Made by a program: the position numbers and the translations under genes. Positions 55,412-64,000 of a stretch of 64,000 bases of DNA are shown one piece after another. Where the stretch lies: contig NZ_LYRP01000047.1 of the NCBI RefSeq assembly GCF_001655675.1, positions 163,593 through 227,592 of the forward strand, written 5' to 3'. The stretch comes from Mangrovibacter phragmitis (GTDB lineage: Bacteria > Pseudomonadota > Gammaproteobacteria > Enterobacterales > Enterobacteriaceae). Numbering within the stretch: position 1 is the stretch's first letter; each line of letters starts with the position of its first letter. The notes under the pieces were generated by a model. It ran no database searches and was not told where the DNA came from. It worked only from the letters and a program-made list of their open reading frames with translations.

Positions 55412-55931
55412 CGTTCTGGTAGCCGGTGCATTGTTTGCCGCCAGCCTCCCGGCATTTGCGTTAACTGGCGATACGGATAAGCCTATCCATATCGAATCAG
55501 ATCAACAGTCTCTGGATATGCAGGGCAATATTGTTACCTTTACCGGTAATGTTGTTGTCACCCAGGGAAGCATAAAGATCAACGCGGACAAAGTTGTTGT
55601 GACACGTCCCGGTGGCGAAAAAGGTAAAGAAGTGATTGATGGCTATGGTAACCCTGCCACATTCTATCAAATGCAGGATAACGGCAAGCCGGTTAAAGGC
55701 CATGCCAGCCATATGCATTATGAGCTGCAAAATGATTTTGTCGTGCTGACTGGCAAAGCTTACCTGGAGCAACTGGATAGTAATATCACTGGCGATAAAA
55801 TTACCTATCTGGTGAAAGAACAGAAAATGCAGGCGTTTAGTGATAAAGGTAAACGCGTGACTACCGTTCTGGTTCCGTCCCAACTTCAGGACAAAAAAGA
55901 CCAGAAACCAGCCCCTAAAAAGAGTAACTAA
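55380..55931 (+). CDS. lptA: LPS transport periplasmic protein LptA
   Basis: A 183-aa periplasmic beta-jellyroll that oligomerises into the LPS bridge. The signal peptide runs to SLPAFA-LTGD near residue 25. The OstA-like core DKPIHIESDQQSLDMQ follows. The start at 55380 (MKFKINKL) lies inside lptC. The C-terminus is lysine-rich as in relatives. Confidence 0.96.
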   Translation: MKFKINKLSLNVLVAGALFAASLPAFALTGDTDKPIHIESDQQSLDMQGNIVTFTGNVVVTQGSIKINADKVVVTRPGGEKGKEVIDGYGNPATFYQMQDNGKPVKGHASHMHYELQNDFVVLTGKAYLEQLDSNITGDKITYLVKEQKMQAFSDKGKRVTTVLVPSQLQDKKDQKPAPKKSN

Positions 55932-55937
55932 TTCGGT

Positions 55938-56663
55938 ATGGCAACACTTACAGCGAAAAACCTGGCGAAGGCCTATAAAGGGCGCCGGGTCGTAGAAGAT
56001 GTCAGTTTAACTGTGAACTCTGGAGAAATCGTTGGCCTGCTGGGGCCAAACGGTGCGGGGAAAACTACCACGTTTTACATGGTAGTGGGTATTGTTCCAC
56101 GCGATGCCGGTAATATCACCATTGACGATGAAGACATCAGCCTGTTACCACTTCATGCCCGTGCCCGTAGGGGAATTGGCTATCTGCCACAGGAAGCGTC
56201 TATTTTCCGGCGTCTCAGCGTGTACGATAACCTGATGGCTGTGTTACAAATTCGCGATGATCTCTCCAGCGAACAACGTGTTGATCGGGCAAATGAGTTG
56301 ATGGAAGAATTTCACATCGAACATCTGCGCGACAGCCTTGGTCAATCACTGTCTGGTGGTGAACGCCGTCGTGTAGAGATTGCTCGGGCGCTGGCTGCTA
56401 ATCCGAAGTTCATTCTGCTGGATGAACCCTTCGCAGGGGTTGACCCCATCTCGGTTATCGACATAAAACGTATTATCGAACATCTGCGTGATAGCGGTCT
56501 GGGCGTATTGATTACCGACCACAACGTACGCGAAACGCTGGCGGTTTGTGAACGGGCTTATATTGTCAGCCAGGGTCATCTTATTGCCCATGGCACACCC
56601 AGTGAAATTCTCGAAGACGAGCATGTGAAGCGGGTATATCTTGGGGAAGAGTTCAGACTCTGA
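55938..56663 (+). CDS. lptB: LPS export ABC transporter ATPase LptB
   Basis: A 241-aa ABC ATPase: Walker [11 protein letters not shown] near residue 37, Q-loop in LPQEAS, signature SLSGGERRR near 139 and Walker [14 protein letters not shown] near 158. It powers extraction of LPS with LptFG. Six bp behind lptA; rpoN follows after 161 bp. Confidence 0.98.
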   Translation: MATLTAKNLAKAYKGRRVVEDVSLTVNSGEIVGLLGPNGAGKTTTFYMVVGIVPRDAGNITIDDEDISLLPLHARARRGIGYLPQEASIFRRLSVYDNLMAVLQIRDDLSSEQRVDRANELMEEFHIEHLRDSLGQSLSGGERRRVEIARALAANPKFILLDEPFAGVDPISVIDIKRIIEHLRDSGLGVLITDHNVRETLAVCERAYIVSQGHLIAHGTPSEILEDEHVKRVYLGEEFRL

Positions 56664-56824
56664 TAGGGTAAGCGTGACAGGATGTAAAAAAGAGTGAGCA
56701 CACCTCACATCAGGTTTGTTCGCTATTCGTTATCACTGTCACCGTTTCACTTTATCAGGAGAGTTTTTCTTTTTGCCAGGGCAGGTATTATTAACGTATT
56801 GACCTGAGGAAGTATGCTCTGAAT

Positions 56825-58258
56825 ATGAAGCAAGGTTTGCAACTAAAGCTTAGTCAACAGCTTGCCATGACGCCTCAGTTACAACAGGCCATTCGCCTGT
56901 TGCAACTGTCTACGCTGGAACTGCAGCAAGAACTCCAGCAAGCGTTGGAAAATAATCCGCTGCTTGAGCAAACCGATTTTCATGACGAAGTGGAAACTCA
57001 GGATGCTCAGGATAGTGAGTCGCTGGATACCCGTGAAGCGCTTGAGCAAAAAGATATGCCTGAAGAGCTGCCGCTGGATGCAAGCTGGGATGAGATCTAT
57101 ACCGCAGGAACCCCCTCCGGCACCGGTGCCGATTACATTGATGATGAACTGCCTGTTTATCAGGGGGAGACAACACAAACACTTCAGGATTACCTGATGT
57201 GGCAAGTGGAACTGACACCGTTCTCTGATACTGACAGGGCAATTGCCACGTCGATTGTCGATGCGGTAGATGAAACAGGCTATCTCACCGTTCCCGTTGA
57301 AGATATTCTGGAAAGCATGGGCGATGAAACCATAACACTGGATGAAATCGAGGCTGTACTCAAGCGAGTTCAGCGGTTTGATCCTGTGGGTGTAGCTGCC
57401 CGTGATTTACGTGATTGTTTGCTTATCCAGCTTTCTCAGTTCTCTCGTGAAACGCCTTTTCTTGAAGAAGCCCGGCAGATAATCAATGGGCATCTCGATC
57501 TTCTGGCAAACCATGACTTCCGGACACTGATGAAAATCACGCGTCTAAAAGAAGATGTGCTGAAAGATGCGATGATGCTGATCCTGTCTCTTGATCCTCG
57601 TCCAGGGCAGTCCATTCACACCACTGAGCCTGAATACGTTATTCCGGATGTACTGGTGCGCAAACATAAAGGGCACTGGACAGTTGAACTGAATTCCGAC
57701 AGTATTCCCCGCCTGTCCATTAACCAGCATTACGCCTCTATGTGCAACAATGCTCGTAATGACAGTGACAGTCAGTTCATCCGCAGTAATCTGCAGGAAG
57801 CGAAATGGCTAATCAAAAGCCTGGAAAGCCGAAATGAGACACTGCTCAAGGTCAGCCAGTGTATTGTAGAGCAGCAGCAGGCTTTTTTCGAAAATGGCGA
57901 AGAATACATGAAGCCAATGGTACTGGCAGATATTGCTCAGGCGGTGGAAATGCACGAATCAACGATTTCGCGCGTTACCACGCAAAAATACCTGCACAGC
58001 CCACGGGGCATTTTTGAGCTGAAATATTTCTTCTCCAGCCATGTGAATACTGAAGGTGGGGGCGAAGCCTCTTCCACGGCAATTCGCGCACTGGTGAAGA
58101 AGTTGATTGCCGCAGAAAACCCGGCAAAACCACTTAGTGATAGTAAACTGACTTCTATGTTATCTGATCAAGGTATCATGGTGGCCCGGCGCACTGTCGC
58201 AAAATACCGCGAGTCTTTATCCATACCGCCGTCGAACCAGCGTAAACAATTGGTTTGA
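56825..58258 (+). CDS. rpoN: RNA polymerase sigma-54 factor RpoN
   Basis: A 477-aa sigma-54. Region I is Gln/Leu-rich ([20 protein letters not shown], residues 9-28), region II acidic (about 55-110), the core-binding domain about 115-290, and the RpoN box [10 protein letters not shown] lies near 454. It directs transcription of nitrogen and other genes with AAA+ activators. Downstream lie hpf and the nitrogen-PTS genes. Confidence 0.98.
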   Translation: MKQGLQLKLSQQLAMTPQLQQAIRLLQLSTLELQQELQQALENNPLLEQTDFHDEVETQDAQDSESLDTREALEQKDMPEELPLDASWDEIYTAGTPSGTGADYIDDELPVYQGETTQTLQDYLMWQVELTPFSDTDRAIATSIVDAVDETGYLTVPVEDILESMGDETITLDEIEAVLKRVQRFDPVGVAARDLRDCLLIQLSQFSRETPFLEEARQIINGHLDLLANHDFRTLMKITRLKEDVLKDAMMLILSLDPRPGQSIHTTEPEYVIPDVLVRKHKGHWTVELNSDSIPRLSINQHYASMCNNARNDSDSQFIRSNLQEAKWLIKSLESRNETLLKVSQCIVEQQQAFFENGEEYMKPMVLADIAQAVEMHESTISRVTTQKYLHSPRGIFELKYFFSSHVNTEGGGEASSTAIRALVKKLIAAENPAKPLSDSKLTSMLSDQGIMVARRTVAKYRESLSIPPSNQRKQLV

Positions 58259-58280
58259 CTCAACCGATAAGGAAGACAAT

Positions 58281-58568
58281 ATGCAACTCAATATCACAGG
58301 ACAGAATGTCGAGATTACTGAAGCTATGCGCGAATTCGTCAACACAAAGTTCGCCAAACTGGAGCAGTATTTCGAAAGGATCAACCAGGTCTATATTGTG
58401 TTGAAAGTGGAAAAAGTCACTCAAACAGCGGATGCTACACTTCATGTAAATGGCGGTGAATTGCATGCCAGTGCCGAAGGCCAGGATATGTATGCCGCAA
58501 TTGACGGTTTGATAGATAAACTCGCACGTCAATTAACTAAACACAAAGATAAACTGAAACAGCATTGA
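58281..58568 (+). CDS. hpf: Ribosome hibernation promoting factor Hpf
   Basis: A 95-aa short HPF that, with RMF, dimerises 70S ribosomes into 100S in stationary phase. The start MQLNITGQNVEITEAMREFV and the two-helix alpha/beta fold are readable. It lies 22 bp behind rpoN. Confidence 0.96.
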   Translation: MQLNITGQNVEITEAMREFVNTKFAKLEQYFERINQVYIVLKVEKVTQTADATLHVNGGELHASAEGQDMYAAIDGLIDKLARQLTKHKDKLKQH

Positions 58569-58592
58569 TGACCCAGGTATTTCCCTGAATCT

Positions 58593-58626
58593 CAGCGGCC
58601 CGTTATCGCAGGATAGCGGGCCGCTG
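58593..58626 (+). other. Strong hairpin between hpf and ptsN
   Basis: CAGCGGCCCG-T-TATC (58593-58607) pairs with GATA-G-CGGGCCGCTG (58612-58626) around a GCAG loop, about 14 base pairs. No T run follows, so it is not a terminator. It may stabilise the upstream rpoN-hpf mRNA or mark a processing site. Confidence 0.6.
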
Positions 58627-58653
58627 GCACAGAGGGTACCAGGTGGAGCTATG

Positions 58654-59136
58654 ATGAATAATGATTCCGCGCTGCAACTCAGCGCTGTCCTGAACCAGGA
58701 ATGTACGCGTAATAACGTACATTGTCAGAGCAAAAAACGTGCTCTGGAAATCGTCAGTGAGCTGGCGGCTAAGCAGTTAGGCCTTCCGTCACAAGCGGTT
58801 TTTGATGCTGTATTAACCCGCGAACGTATGGGAAGTACCGGCATTGGTAATGGTATCGCTATCCCGCACGGTAAACTGGAAGAAGACACATTACGTGCCG
58901 TTGGTGTATTTATCCGTCTGGAAACACCCATACCTTTCGATGCCATTGATAATCAGCCAGTTGATCTCTTATTCGCGCTGCTGGTTCCGGCAGATCAAAC
59001 TAAAACACACTTACACACTTTGTCGTTGGTTGCCAAAAAACTGGCCGACAAAACGATTTGTCGTCAGCTCCGTATGGCCCAAACGGATGAAGAGCTGTTT
59101 AACATTATTACTGATGCGGGAAATGCAGAAGCCTGA
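58654..59136 (+). CDS. ptsN: Nitrogen-PTS enzyme IIA(Ntr) PtsN
   Basis: A 160-aa EIIA-like regulatory protein that accepts phosphate from NPr and controls potassium uptake (TrkA, KdpD) and other targets. The phospho-acceptor His lies in GNGIAIPHGKLEED near residue 73. The second ATG (58654) is preferred: GGAG is then 5 nt upstream, against 2 nt for 58651. Confidence 0.96.
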   Translation: MNNDSALQLSAVLNQECTRNNVHCQSKKRALEIVSELAAKQLGLPSQAVFDAVLTRERMGSTGIGNGIAIPHGKLEEDTLRAVGVFIRLETPIPFDAIDNQPVDLLFALLVPADQTKTHLHTLSLVAKKLADKTICRQLRMAQTDEELFNIITDAGNAEA

Positions 59137-59359
59137 TTCCGGCTCAGTAATCATGAATTAACATCACATGATACCCATGAAAATTGGGGATGCATGCAGG
59201 CTAACACCGTAAACGCCACTGGCTTCATCTGCATCAGTAACGTAAAGGGTGTTTTACTGGTAGCGGTCATTAGGGTGCCTCTCAGGGATGAGAGAGATAA
59301 ATATAGCCACCCTGTGCAAACCGACAACGGGTATATTCAGACTGGGGGAGAGACTGTTC

Positions 59360-60214
59360 ATGGTGCTGATGATTGTCAGCGGCCGCTCAGGTTCAGGGAA
59401 ATCCGTAGCCTTGCGTGCTTTGGAAGATATGGGTTTTTACTGTGTAGACAACTTGCCAGTTGTGTTGCTACCCGATTTAGCCCGCACATTATCTGACCGG
59501 CAAACATCTGCGGCAGTCAGTATTGATGTACGCAATATGCCCGAGTCACCGGAAATTTTTGAGCAGGCAATGCGTAATTTGCCTGATACATTTTCGCCGC
59601 AACTTCTGTTCCTGGATGCTGACCGTAACACGTTGATTCGACGCTACAGTGACACAAGGCGTCTTCATCCGCTGTCCAGTAAAAATCTGTCACTGGAAAG
59701 TGCGATTGATGAAGAAAATGATCTGCTGGAGCCGCTGCGTTCCCGGGCTGATTTGATTGTTGATACCTCGGAAATGTCAGTGCATGAACTGGCTGAAATG
59801 CTGCGAACCAGGCTACTGGGTAAACGCGAGCGTGAGCTTACCATGGTGTTTGAATCATTCGGTTTTAAACACGGTATTCCTATCGATGCAGACTATGTTT
59901 TTGATGTTCGCTTTCTGCCAAACCCCCACTGGGATCCCAAATTACGCCCCATGACTGGTCTGGATAAACCCGTCGCTGCTTTTTTGGATCGCCATACCGA
60001 AGTGCATAACTTTATTTACCAGACTCGCAGCTACCTCGAGTTATGGTTGCCCATGCTGGAAACGAATAATCGTAGCTACCTGACGGTTGCTATTGGTTGT
60101 ACCGGTGGTAAGCACCGCTCTGTTTATGTTGCAGAACAATTAGCTGACTATTTCCGCTCACGCGGTAAAAACGTCCAGTCACGCCATCGAACGTTGGAAA
60201 AACGCAAAACATGA
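59360..60214 (+). CDS. rapZ: RNase adapter protein RapZ
   Basis: A 284-aa protein with Walker A GRSGSGKS (residues 8-15) and a C-terminal RNA-binding domain related to 6-phosphofructokinase. It presents the sRNA GlmZ to RNase E and so tunes glucosamine-6-P synthesis, the pathway that also uses GlmM of this window. The start at 59360 (MVLMIVSG) matches relatives; the frame is open 24 codons further upstream. The gap to ptsN is 223 bp, which I remember as much shorter in K-12. Overlaps npr by 4 bp. Confidence 0.96.
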   Translation: MVLMIVSGRSGSGKSVALRALEDMGFYCVDNLPVVLLPDLARTLSDRQTSAAVSIDVRNMPESPEIFEQAMRNLPDTFSPQLLFLDADRNTLIRRYSDTRRLHPLSSKNLSLESAIDEENDLLEPLRSRADLIVDTSEMSVHELAEMLRTRLLGKRERELTMVFESFGFKHGIPIDADYVFDVRFLPNPHWDPKLRPMTGLDKPVAAFLDRHTEVHNFIYQTRSYLELWLPMLETNNRSYLTVAIGCTGGKHRSVYVAEQLADYFRSRGKNVQSRHRTLEKRKT

Positions 60215-60483
60215 CCGTAAAACAAACTGTTGAGCTCACCAATCGTTTAGGAATGCATGCGCGCCCGGCAATGAAGCTCTTTGAACTGGTACAAAGTTTT
60301 GATGCCGAAGTGTTGCTGCGCAATGAAAGTGGAACAGAAGCAGAAGCCAGCAGTGTGATTGCACTGCTAATGCTGGATTCTGCCAAAGGTGGGCACATTG
60401 AAGTGGAAGCAACCGGACCTCAGGAAGAAGAAGCGCTGGCTGCCGTTATAGCATTGTTCGACGCGGGCTTTGACGAAGATTAA
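60211..60483 (+). CDS. npr: Phosphocarrier NPr
   Basis: A 90-aa HPr-like protein (ptsO) that relays phosphate from EI(Ntr) to PtsN. The active-site His16 lies in [13 protein letters not shown]. It overlaps the rapZ stop by 4 bp and converges on mtgA with an 11-bp gap. Confidence 0.97.
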   Translation: MTVKQTVELTNRLGMHARPAMKLFELVQSFDAEVLLRNESGTEAEASSVIALLMLDSAKGGHIEVEATGPQEEEALAAVIALFDAGFDED

Positions 60484-60494
60484 TTAACTGCAGG

Positions 60495-61223
60495 TTAATT
60501 CAGTTTGTGCTCTGCCAGAAAGTTTTCCCCACCCAGTTGCCTCATCTGGCGGAGTATCCATTGTTGCCTGGCACGGACATACCCTGAAGGCGCGCTGGCT
60601 TTATAAATAATCGGGTTTGGCAATACCGCGGCTAACAAAGCGGCTTCTGCAGGTGTCAGTTGTCTTGCAGTCTTATGGAAATAATGTTGTGCAGCGGCCT
60701 CAACACCGAAGATACCTTCACCAAACTCAGCCACGTTCAGGTAAACCGTTAAGATTCGGCGCTTACCCCACAACAATTCAATTCCCACGGTCAACCCGGC
60801 TTCCAGGCCTTTACGCAGCCATGATCGCCCATCCCACAAAAACATATTTTTGGCTGTTTGCTGAGAGAGTGTCGATGCACCACGTATCCGGTTTTCATGA
60901 CGTTCATTATGAGCCAGCGCTTGCTGAATCGCGTCAACATCAAACCCCCAGTGCTCAGGGAATTTCTGATCTTCAGCCGCAATGACCGCAATCGCCATCC
61001 AGGGAGAGATGTTATCCATGGATTCCCACGTTGAATGCGCCACATAGTGAAAATTCCCCGAAAACCAGGCCGATACCTGGCGCTCCACCATCACAGCGCT
61101 AAACGGGACAGGCAACATACGAAACAGCAGTATTAATGACAGCCAAAAACCAGCGAGCCCCAAAACACTATATAAGATGTACCGTTTAACTCTCGCTAAT
61201 AATCCTTTACTGCCTCGACTCAT
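60495..61223 (-). CDS. mtgA: Monofunctional peptidoglycan glycosyltransferase MtgA
   Basis: A 242-aa GT51 glycosyltransferase with one N-terminal membrane helix (about 14-36). Catalytic motifs: [14 protein letters not shown] near residue 78 (first Glu), [15 protein letters not shown] near 110, and [14 protein letters not shown] near 150. It polymerises lipid II glycan strands, in E. coli at the septum. The ATG at 61223 overlaps the elbB stop (ATGA); an in-frame TTG at 61229 is less likely. Confidence 0.96.
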   Translation of the reverse strand: MSRGSKGLLARVKRYILYSVLGLAGFWLSLILLFRMLPVPFSAVMVERQVSAWFSGNFHYVAHSTWESMDNISPWMAIAVIAAEDQKFPEHWGFDVDAIQQALAHNERHENRIRGASTLSQQTAKNMFLWDGRSWLRKGLEAGLTVGIELLWGKRRILTVYLNVAEFGEGIFGVEAAAQHYFHKTARQLTPAEAALLAAVLPNPIIYKASAPSGYVRARQQWILRQMRQLGGENFLAEHKLN

Positions 61224-61873
61224 TGGCAAAGAACCAGAACACGCGAGACAAGTTTTTCAATACCTTGTGCGGCTTCATCAATATTTTTCGCCAGCATATA
61301 GGCCGGTGTAGTTACCACTTTTTGGTCTTCATCCACCACAATATCCTCTACCGGACAAGGAACGTGCTCACCTCCCATCTCTTCCACTAATTCAGCTGTA
61401 TCAACATCCGTGCCAATAGTCAGGCGCACAGGAGTTTCAAGAATGTGAGGGAGCATGGCTGGTGCAATACAGATAAAACCAAGAGGTTTGCCCGCGGCAT
61501 GGCAATCCCGCGCCAGAGCCTTCAGTGCCGGGTCAACCGAGCACTCTGCACCGGCAACAGCAAAGTTACTCAGGTTCTTGGCCGCGCCAAACCCACCAGG
61601 AACTATAAGAGCATCCAGTTCCGCTGCCTGAGCCAGGCTGAGCGAGCTCACCTGCCCGCGGGTAATACGTGCAGCTTCAACCAGGCAGTTACGCGTTTCA
61701 TGCATTACCTCACCGGTAAGGTGATTTACCACGTCATACTGTGTTTTATCTGGAGCAAAACAAATGGCTTCTGCTCCTGCCCGAGCAATTGCCAGTAAAG
61801 TCAGGACGGCCTCATGGATCTCCGAGCCGTCATAGACTCCCGCACCGCACAGAACTACACCAATTTTTTTCAT
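61220..61873 (-). CDS. elbB: ElbB, DJ-1/PfpI-family isoprenoid biosynthesis glyoxalase
   Basis: A 217-aa DJ-1/ThiJ/PfpI protein, also called YhbL or GlxIII-like. The nucleophile elbow around [10 protein letters not shown] near residue 132 holds the Cys, and [10 protein letters not shown] near 15 the conserved Glu. It shows weak glyoxalase activity in E. coli; true role unclear. First gene of elbB-mtgA; the promoter lies in the gap that also carries arcZ on the other strand. Confidence 0.94.
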   Translation of the reverse strand: MKKIGVVLCGAGVYDGSEIHEAVLTLLAIARAGAEAICFAPDKTQYDVVNHLTGEVMHETRNCLVEAARITRGQVSSLSLAQAAELDALIVPGGFGAAKNLSNFAVAGAECSVDPALKALARDCHAAGKPLGFICIAPAMLPHILETPVRLTIGTDVDTAELVEEMGGEHVPCPVEDIVVDEDQKVVTTPAYMLAKNIDEAAQGIEKLVSRVLVLCQ

Positions 61874-61994
61874 ACAAATTCTCTTTGTACTGCTGTCAAA
61901 TCGTTAAATAAAATGCTATTAAGACGCTATGCTTCACACATTTTACTGATTCATGTAACAACAAATTTAAGTTTTGCTATCTTATGGCTGAGTT

Positions 61995-62113
61995 GTGTAA
62001 GGAATTTCTCGTCTCGCCTCGTTAAAACATAAACCAATACTCTGCGGGACGTCAGTTTCCCTGGTGTTGGCGCAGTATTCGCGCACCCCGGTTAATCCGG
62101 GGTCATTTTTTTT
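61995..62113 (+). ncRNA. arcZ: Small regulatory RNA ArcZ
   Basis: The 3' part reads TTTCCCTGGTGTTGGCGCAG at 62056-62075, then TATTCGCGCACCCCGG and a terminator (CCCCGG-TTAAT-CCGGGG followed by TCATTTTTTTT). This is the conserved Hfq-dependent ArcZ seed and 3' domain, here in its usual place between elbB and arcB, opposite to arcB. It activates rpoS translation and represses motility and other genes in relatives; ArcA represses it. The 5' end is set from the about 120-nt length of the E. coli RNA and is uncertain by several bases; the upstream half is poorly conserved. The terminator stem overlaps the arcB stop codon. Confidence 0.92.
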
Positions 62114-64000
62114 CAGCACCAGCAACCCATTTTTCCAGCGCAGCAATATCGTTGCGCCATTCGTGCCGAATCTCATCTATCCACTCTCCGACGTTATCCC
62201 ACCATGCAGGTAAATCCGGAGACTGAACTTGCTGTGCCAGTTGCTGGATATGGCGTAACCCCACCGAGCCTGCGGCACCTTTGATTTTATGACCTTCTTC
62301 AACAATGCCTTTCTGGTCGCGTGCAGTCCAGTTGGACTCCAGCACACTTAAATAACCCGGCATCATTTTTTCAAACATAGCCAGCCCGTCACGAATCAAT
62401 TTTGGCCCGACTAACTCCATATACTGTTCGAGCATCGGTAAATCCAGGATAGCTTGTTTTTTATCATCAGTTTCAAGATTATTCACGCCATCCTCCTGCA
62501 CGGTATGTGCGTCCCAAAACTTCTTGATCATCGCGGTTAAAGCAGACACAGATAATGGCTTACTCAATACATCGTCCATGCCCGCATCCAGGTACTCTTT
62601 TTTATCTTTAAGTACATTGGCAGTTAACGCAACCAAAGGAGGCAATTCATCCCGGGTGAATGTCTGGGTTAATTTACGGGCAATATCCAGCCCGGTCATA
62701 TCCGGCAACTGAATATCCAATAAAACTAAATCGTATTCACCAGGAATAAATGTCGCCAAAGCTTCTTTACCGGTCATTGCCACATCAACAGAATTCCCCA
62801 TTTTTTCCAGCACAGAACGGGCGACAATCACATTCAGCTCAATATCTTCTACCAACAGAACATGGAGTGCCGGCAATGGCAACTCATCATCATCGTCTTC
62901 ATCCACTTCGTCATGAACAGCAGGAGCATGTACTGTCAGGGTAAACAATGCCCCCTCTCCTGGATTACTGGAAACGGTGATGTCTCCTCCCATGCTTTTT
63001 GCCAGACGTCGGGATACCGCAAGGCCAATTCCGGTTCCGGTTGCCGGCTTTCCACCCTGTTCATCTTTTACCTGATAATACATAGCGAAAATTTTATCCT
63101 GCTCGCCTGGAGGAATACCAATGCCCGAATCCTGAACCTCAAAGCGCATTATCTGGTCATCCTGATAGCTGACCCGCACCCGCACTTCTCCTTTGCGGGT
63201 AAATTTCACTGCATTACTAATCAGATTCCACAGAATTTGCCTCAGGCGTGTACCATCTGCGACTATTTTATGCGGTAACGGCTGGGCGGCTTCCATTACA
63301 AAACGCAGCCCTTTTTGCTGGGCCTGCAGGCCGGAGAGATTTTCGAGGTCAGAAAGAAAACCGGTAAAATCAATTGGCTGGTTATCCAGTTGCACTTTAC
63401 GGCGTTCAATTTTATCCATATCGATAATATCATTGAAGATATTACCCAGAGTGACAGCAGAAACATGAACGGTTTTCAGGTACTTCTCTTGTTCCGGTGT
63501 CAGGTCGGTATCCAGCAGAATACGGCTTAACCCAACAATCCCGTTCAGTGGCGTGCGCAATTCATGGCTGATAGTTGAAATAAACGTTGTTTTATCCCGG
63601 CTGGCACGCTCAAGTGCGTCCTGATAACGCTTGCGTTCAGTAATGTCACGCCCAAACCCCATCAGACCATGCCGTTTACCTACACGGTCGTAGTAAGGCA
63701 CTTTACGGATTTCAAAGCAGGCTTTGCGCCCATCGGGGTAATCCAGCCATTGTTCATAGGTGAGTGAAACATTGTGGCGAAAGACCTTCTCATCTGTTTC
63801 AATCACTTTCTCTGCCGCTTCAGTGGAATACACATCGGCCGGACGCAGGCCAATGAGTTGTTTCTCACTTTTCCCGGTTAACAACTCCATCGCCCGGTTA
63901 CAGCCAGAAAACTCCTGATTTTCATTGCGATAAAACACCAGGTCTGGTGATGCATCGAGAAATGAGCGCAAAAAAGAGGATTGTTGTGCCAGTTGGATCT
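62103..64000 (-). CDS. arcB: Aerobic respiration control sensor kinase ArcB (partial)
   Basis: The C-terminal 631 residues of the hybrid kinase ArcB; the first part (about 145 residues with the two membrane helices) is beyond the window end. Visible in order: PAS domain (SFLDASPDLVFYRNE onward), kinase domain with phospho-acceptor in ISHELRTPLNG and ATP site DSGIGIPPGE, receiver domain with the acceptor Asp in LVLLDIQLPDMTG, and the HPt domain with His in EEGHKIKGAAGS. It phosphorylates ArcA under low oxygen, sensing the quinone pool. The frame remains open to base 64000, so the start given by a Met at 63971 is not the true start. Confidence 0.97.
   Translation of the reverse strand, partial: IQLAQQSSFLRSFLDASPDLVFYRNENQEFSGCNRAMELLTGKSEKQLIGLRPADVYSTEAAEKVIETDEKVFRHNVSLTYEQWLDYPDGRKACFEIRKVPYYDRVGKRHGLMGFGRDITERKRYQDALERASRDKTTFISTISHELRTPLNGIVGLSRILLDTDLTPEQEKYLKTVHVSAVTLGNIFNDIIDMDKIERRKVQLDNQPIDFTGFLSDLENLSGLQAQQKGLRFVMEAAQPLPHKIVADGTRLRQILWNLISNAVKFTRKGEVRVRVSYQDDQIMRFEVQDSGIGIPPGEQDKIFAMYYQVKDEQGGKPATGTGIGLAVSRRLAKSMGGDITVSSNPGEGALFTLTVHAPAVHDEVDEDDDDELPLPALHVLLVEDIELNVIVARSVLEKMGNSVDVAMTGKEALATFIPGEYDLVLLDIQLPDMTGLDIARKLTQTFTRDELPPLVALTANVLKDKKEYLDAGMDDVLSKPLSVSALTAMIKKFWDAHTVQEDGVNNLETDDKKQAILDLPMLEQYMELVGPKLIRDGLAMFEKMMPGYLSVLESNWTARDQKGIVEEGHKIKGAAGSVGLRHIQQLAQQVQSPDLPAWWDNVGEWIDEIRHEWRNDIAALEKWVAGAEKK

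Overview
The window is an ordinary enterobacterial core-chromosome segment. Gene content, gene order and protein sequences closely follow the Escherichia coli K-12 rnpB-gar to arcB stretch (about minutes 70 to 72), but the divergence is well beyond strain level and the local gene content differs, so this looks like another genus of Enterobacteriaceae. By eye the base composition is roughly balanced. I see no insertion sequence, prophage, integron, CRISPR array or toxin-antitoxin pair, and no clear sign of foreign DNA. Layout, left to right: rnpB (RNase P RNA, minus strand) with a tandem 107-bp repeat carrying copies of its 3' end and terminator; the galactarate/glucarate pathway garP-garL-garR-garK (minus) divergent from garD (plus); rsmI divergent from lpoA-yraN-diaA-dolP; yraQ, yraR and yhbP (minus); yhbQ; yhbS-ubiT (minus) divergent from ubiUV; yhbW; mtr with TrpR and TyrR sites. 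Next comes a long minus-strand information-processing block: leuU and metY tRNAs, rimP-nusA-infB-rbfA-truB-rpsO-pnp-nlpI-yrbN-deaD. Further right lie secG, folP-glmM, ftsH-rlmE, divergent yhbY, and greA divergent from dacB-basR-basS; then obgE-yhbE-rpmA-rplU (minus) divergent from ispB; sfsB; murA-ibaG and mlaFEDCB (minus). The plus strand then carries yrbG-kdsD-kdsC-lptC-lptA-lptB-rpoN-hpf-ptsN-rapZ-npr. Last are mtgA and elbB (minus), the small RNA ArcZ (plus) and the 3' part of arcB (minus, cut by the window end). Functional themes: transcription, translation and RNA decay (nusA, infB, rbfA, truB, rimP, rpsO, pnp, deaD, greA, rnpB, rlmE, rsmI); the outer envelope (kdsD/kdsC make Kdo, lptABC transports LPS, mlaFEDCB retains lipid asymmetry, lpoA/dacB/mtgA/murA/glmM act on peptidoglycan, basRS senses envelope metals and modifies LPS in known relatives); quinone synthesis (ispB side chain, ubiTUV anaerobic hydroxylation); and nitrogen-PTS/sigma-54 control (rpoN, ptsN, rapZ, npr). 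The most useful deviations from the K-12 arrangement are basRS placed 2 nt behind dacB, the absence of the argG-yhbX genes between metY and leuU, the absence of yhbO, garD directly next to rsmI, loss of the usual third IF2 start, and a 223-bp ptsN-rapZ gap. Comparisons with E. coli are from memory; nothing was searched.
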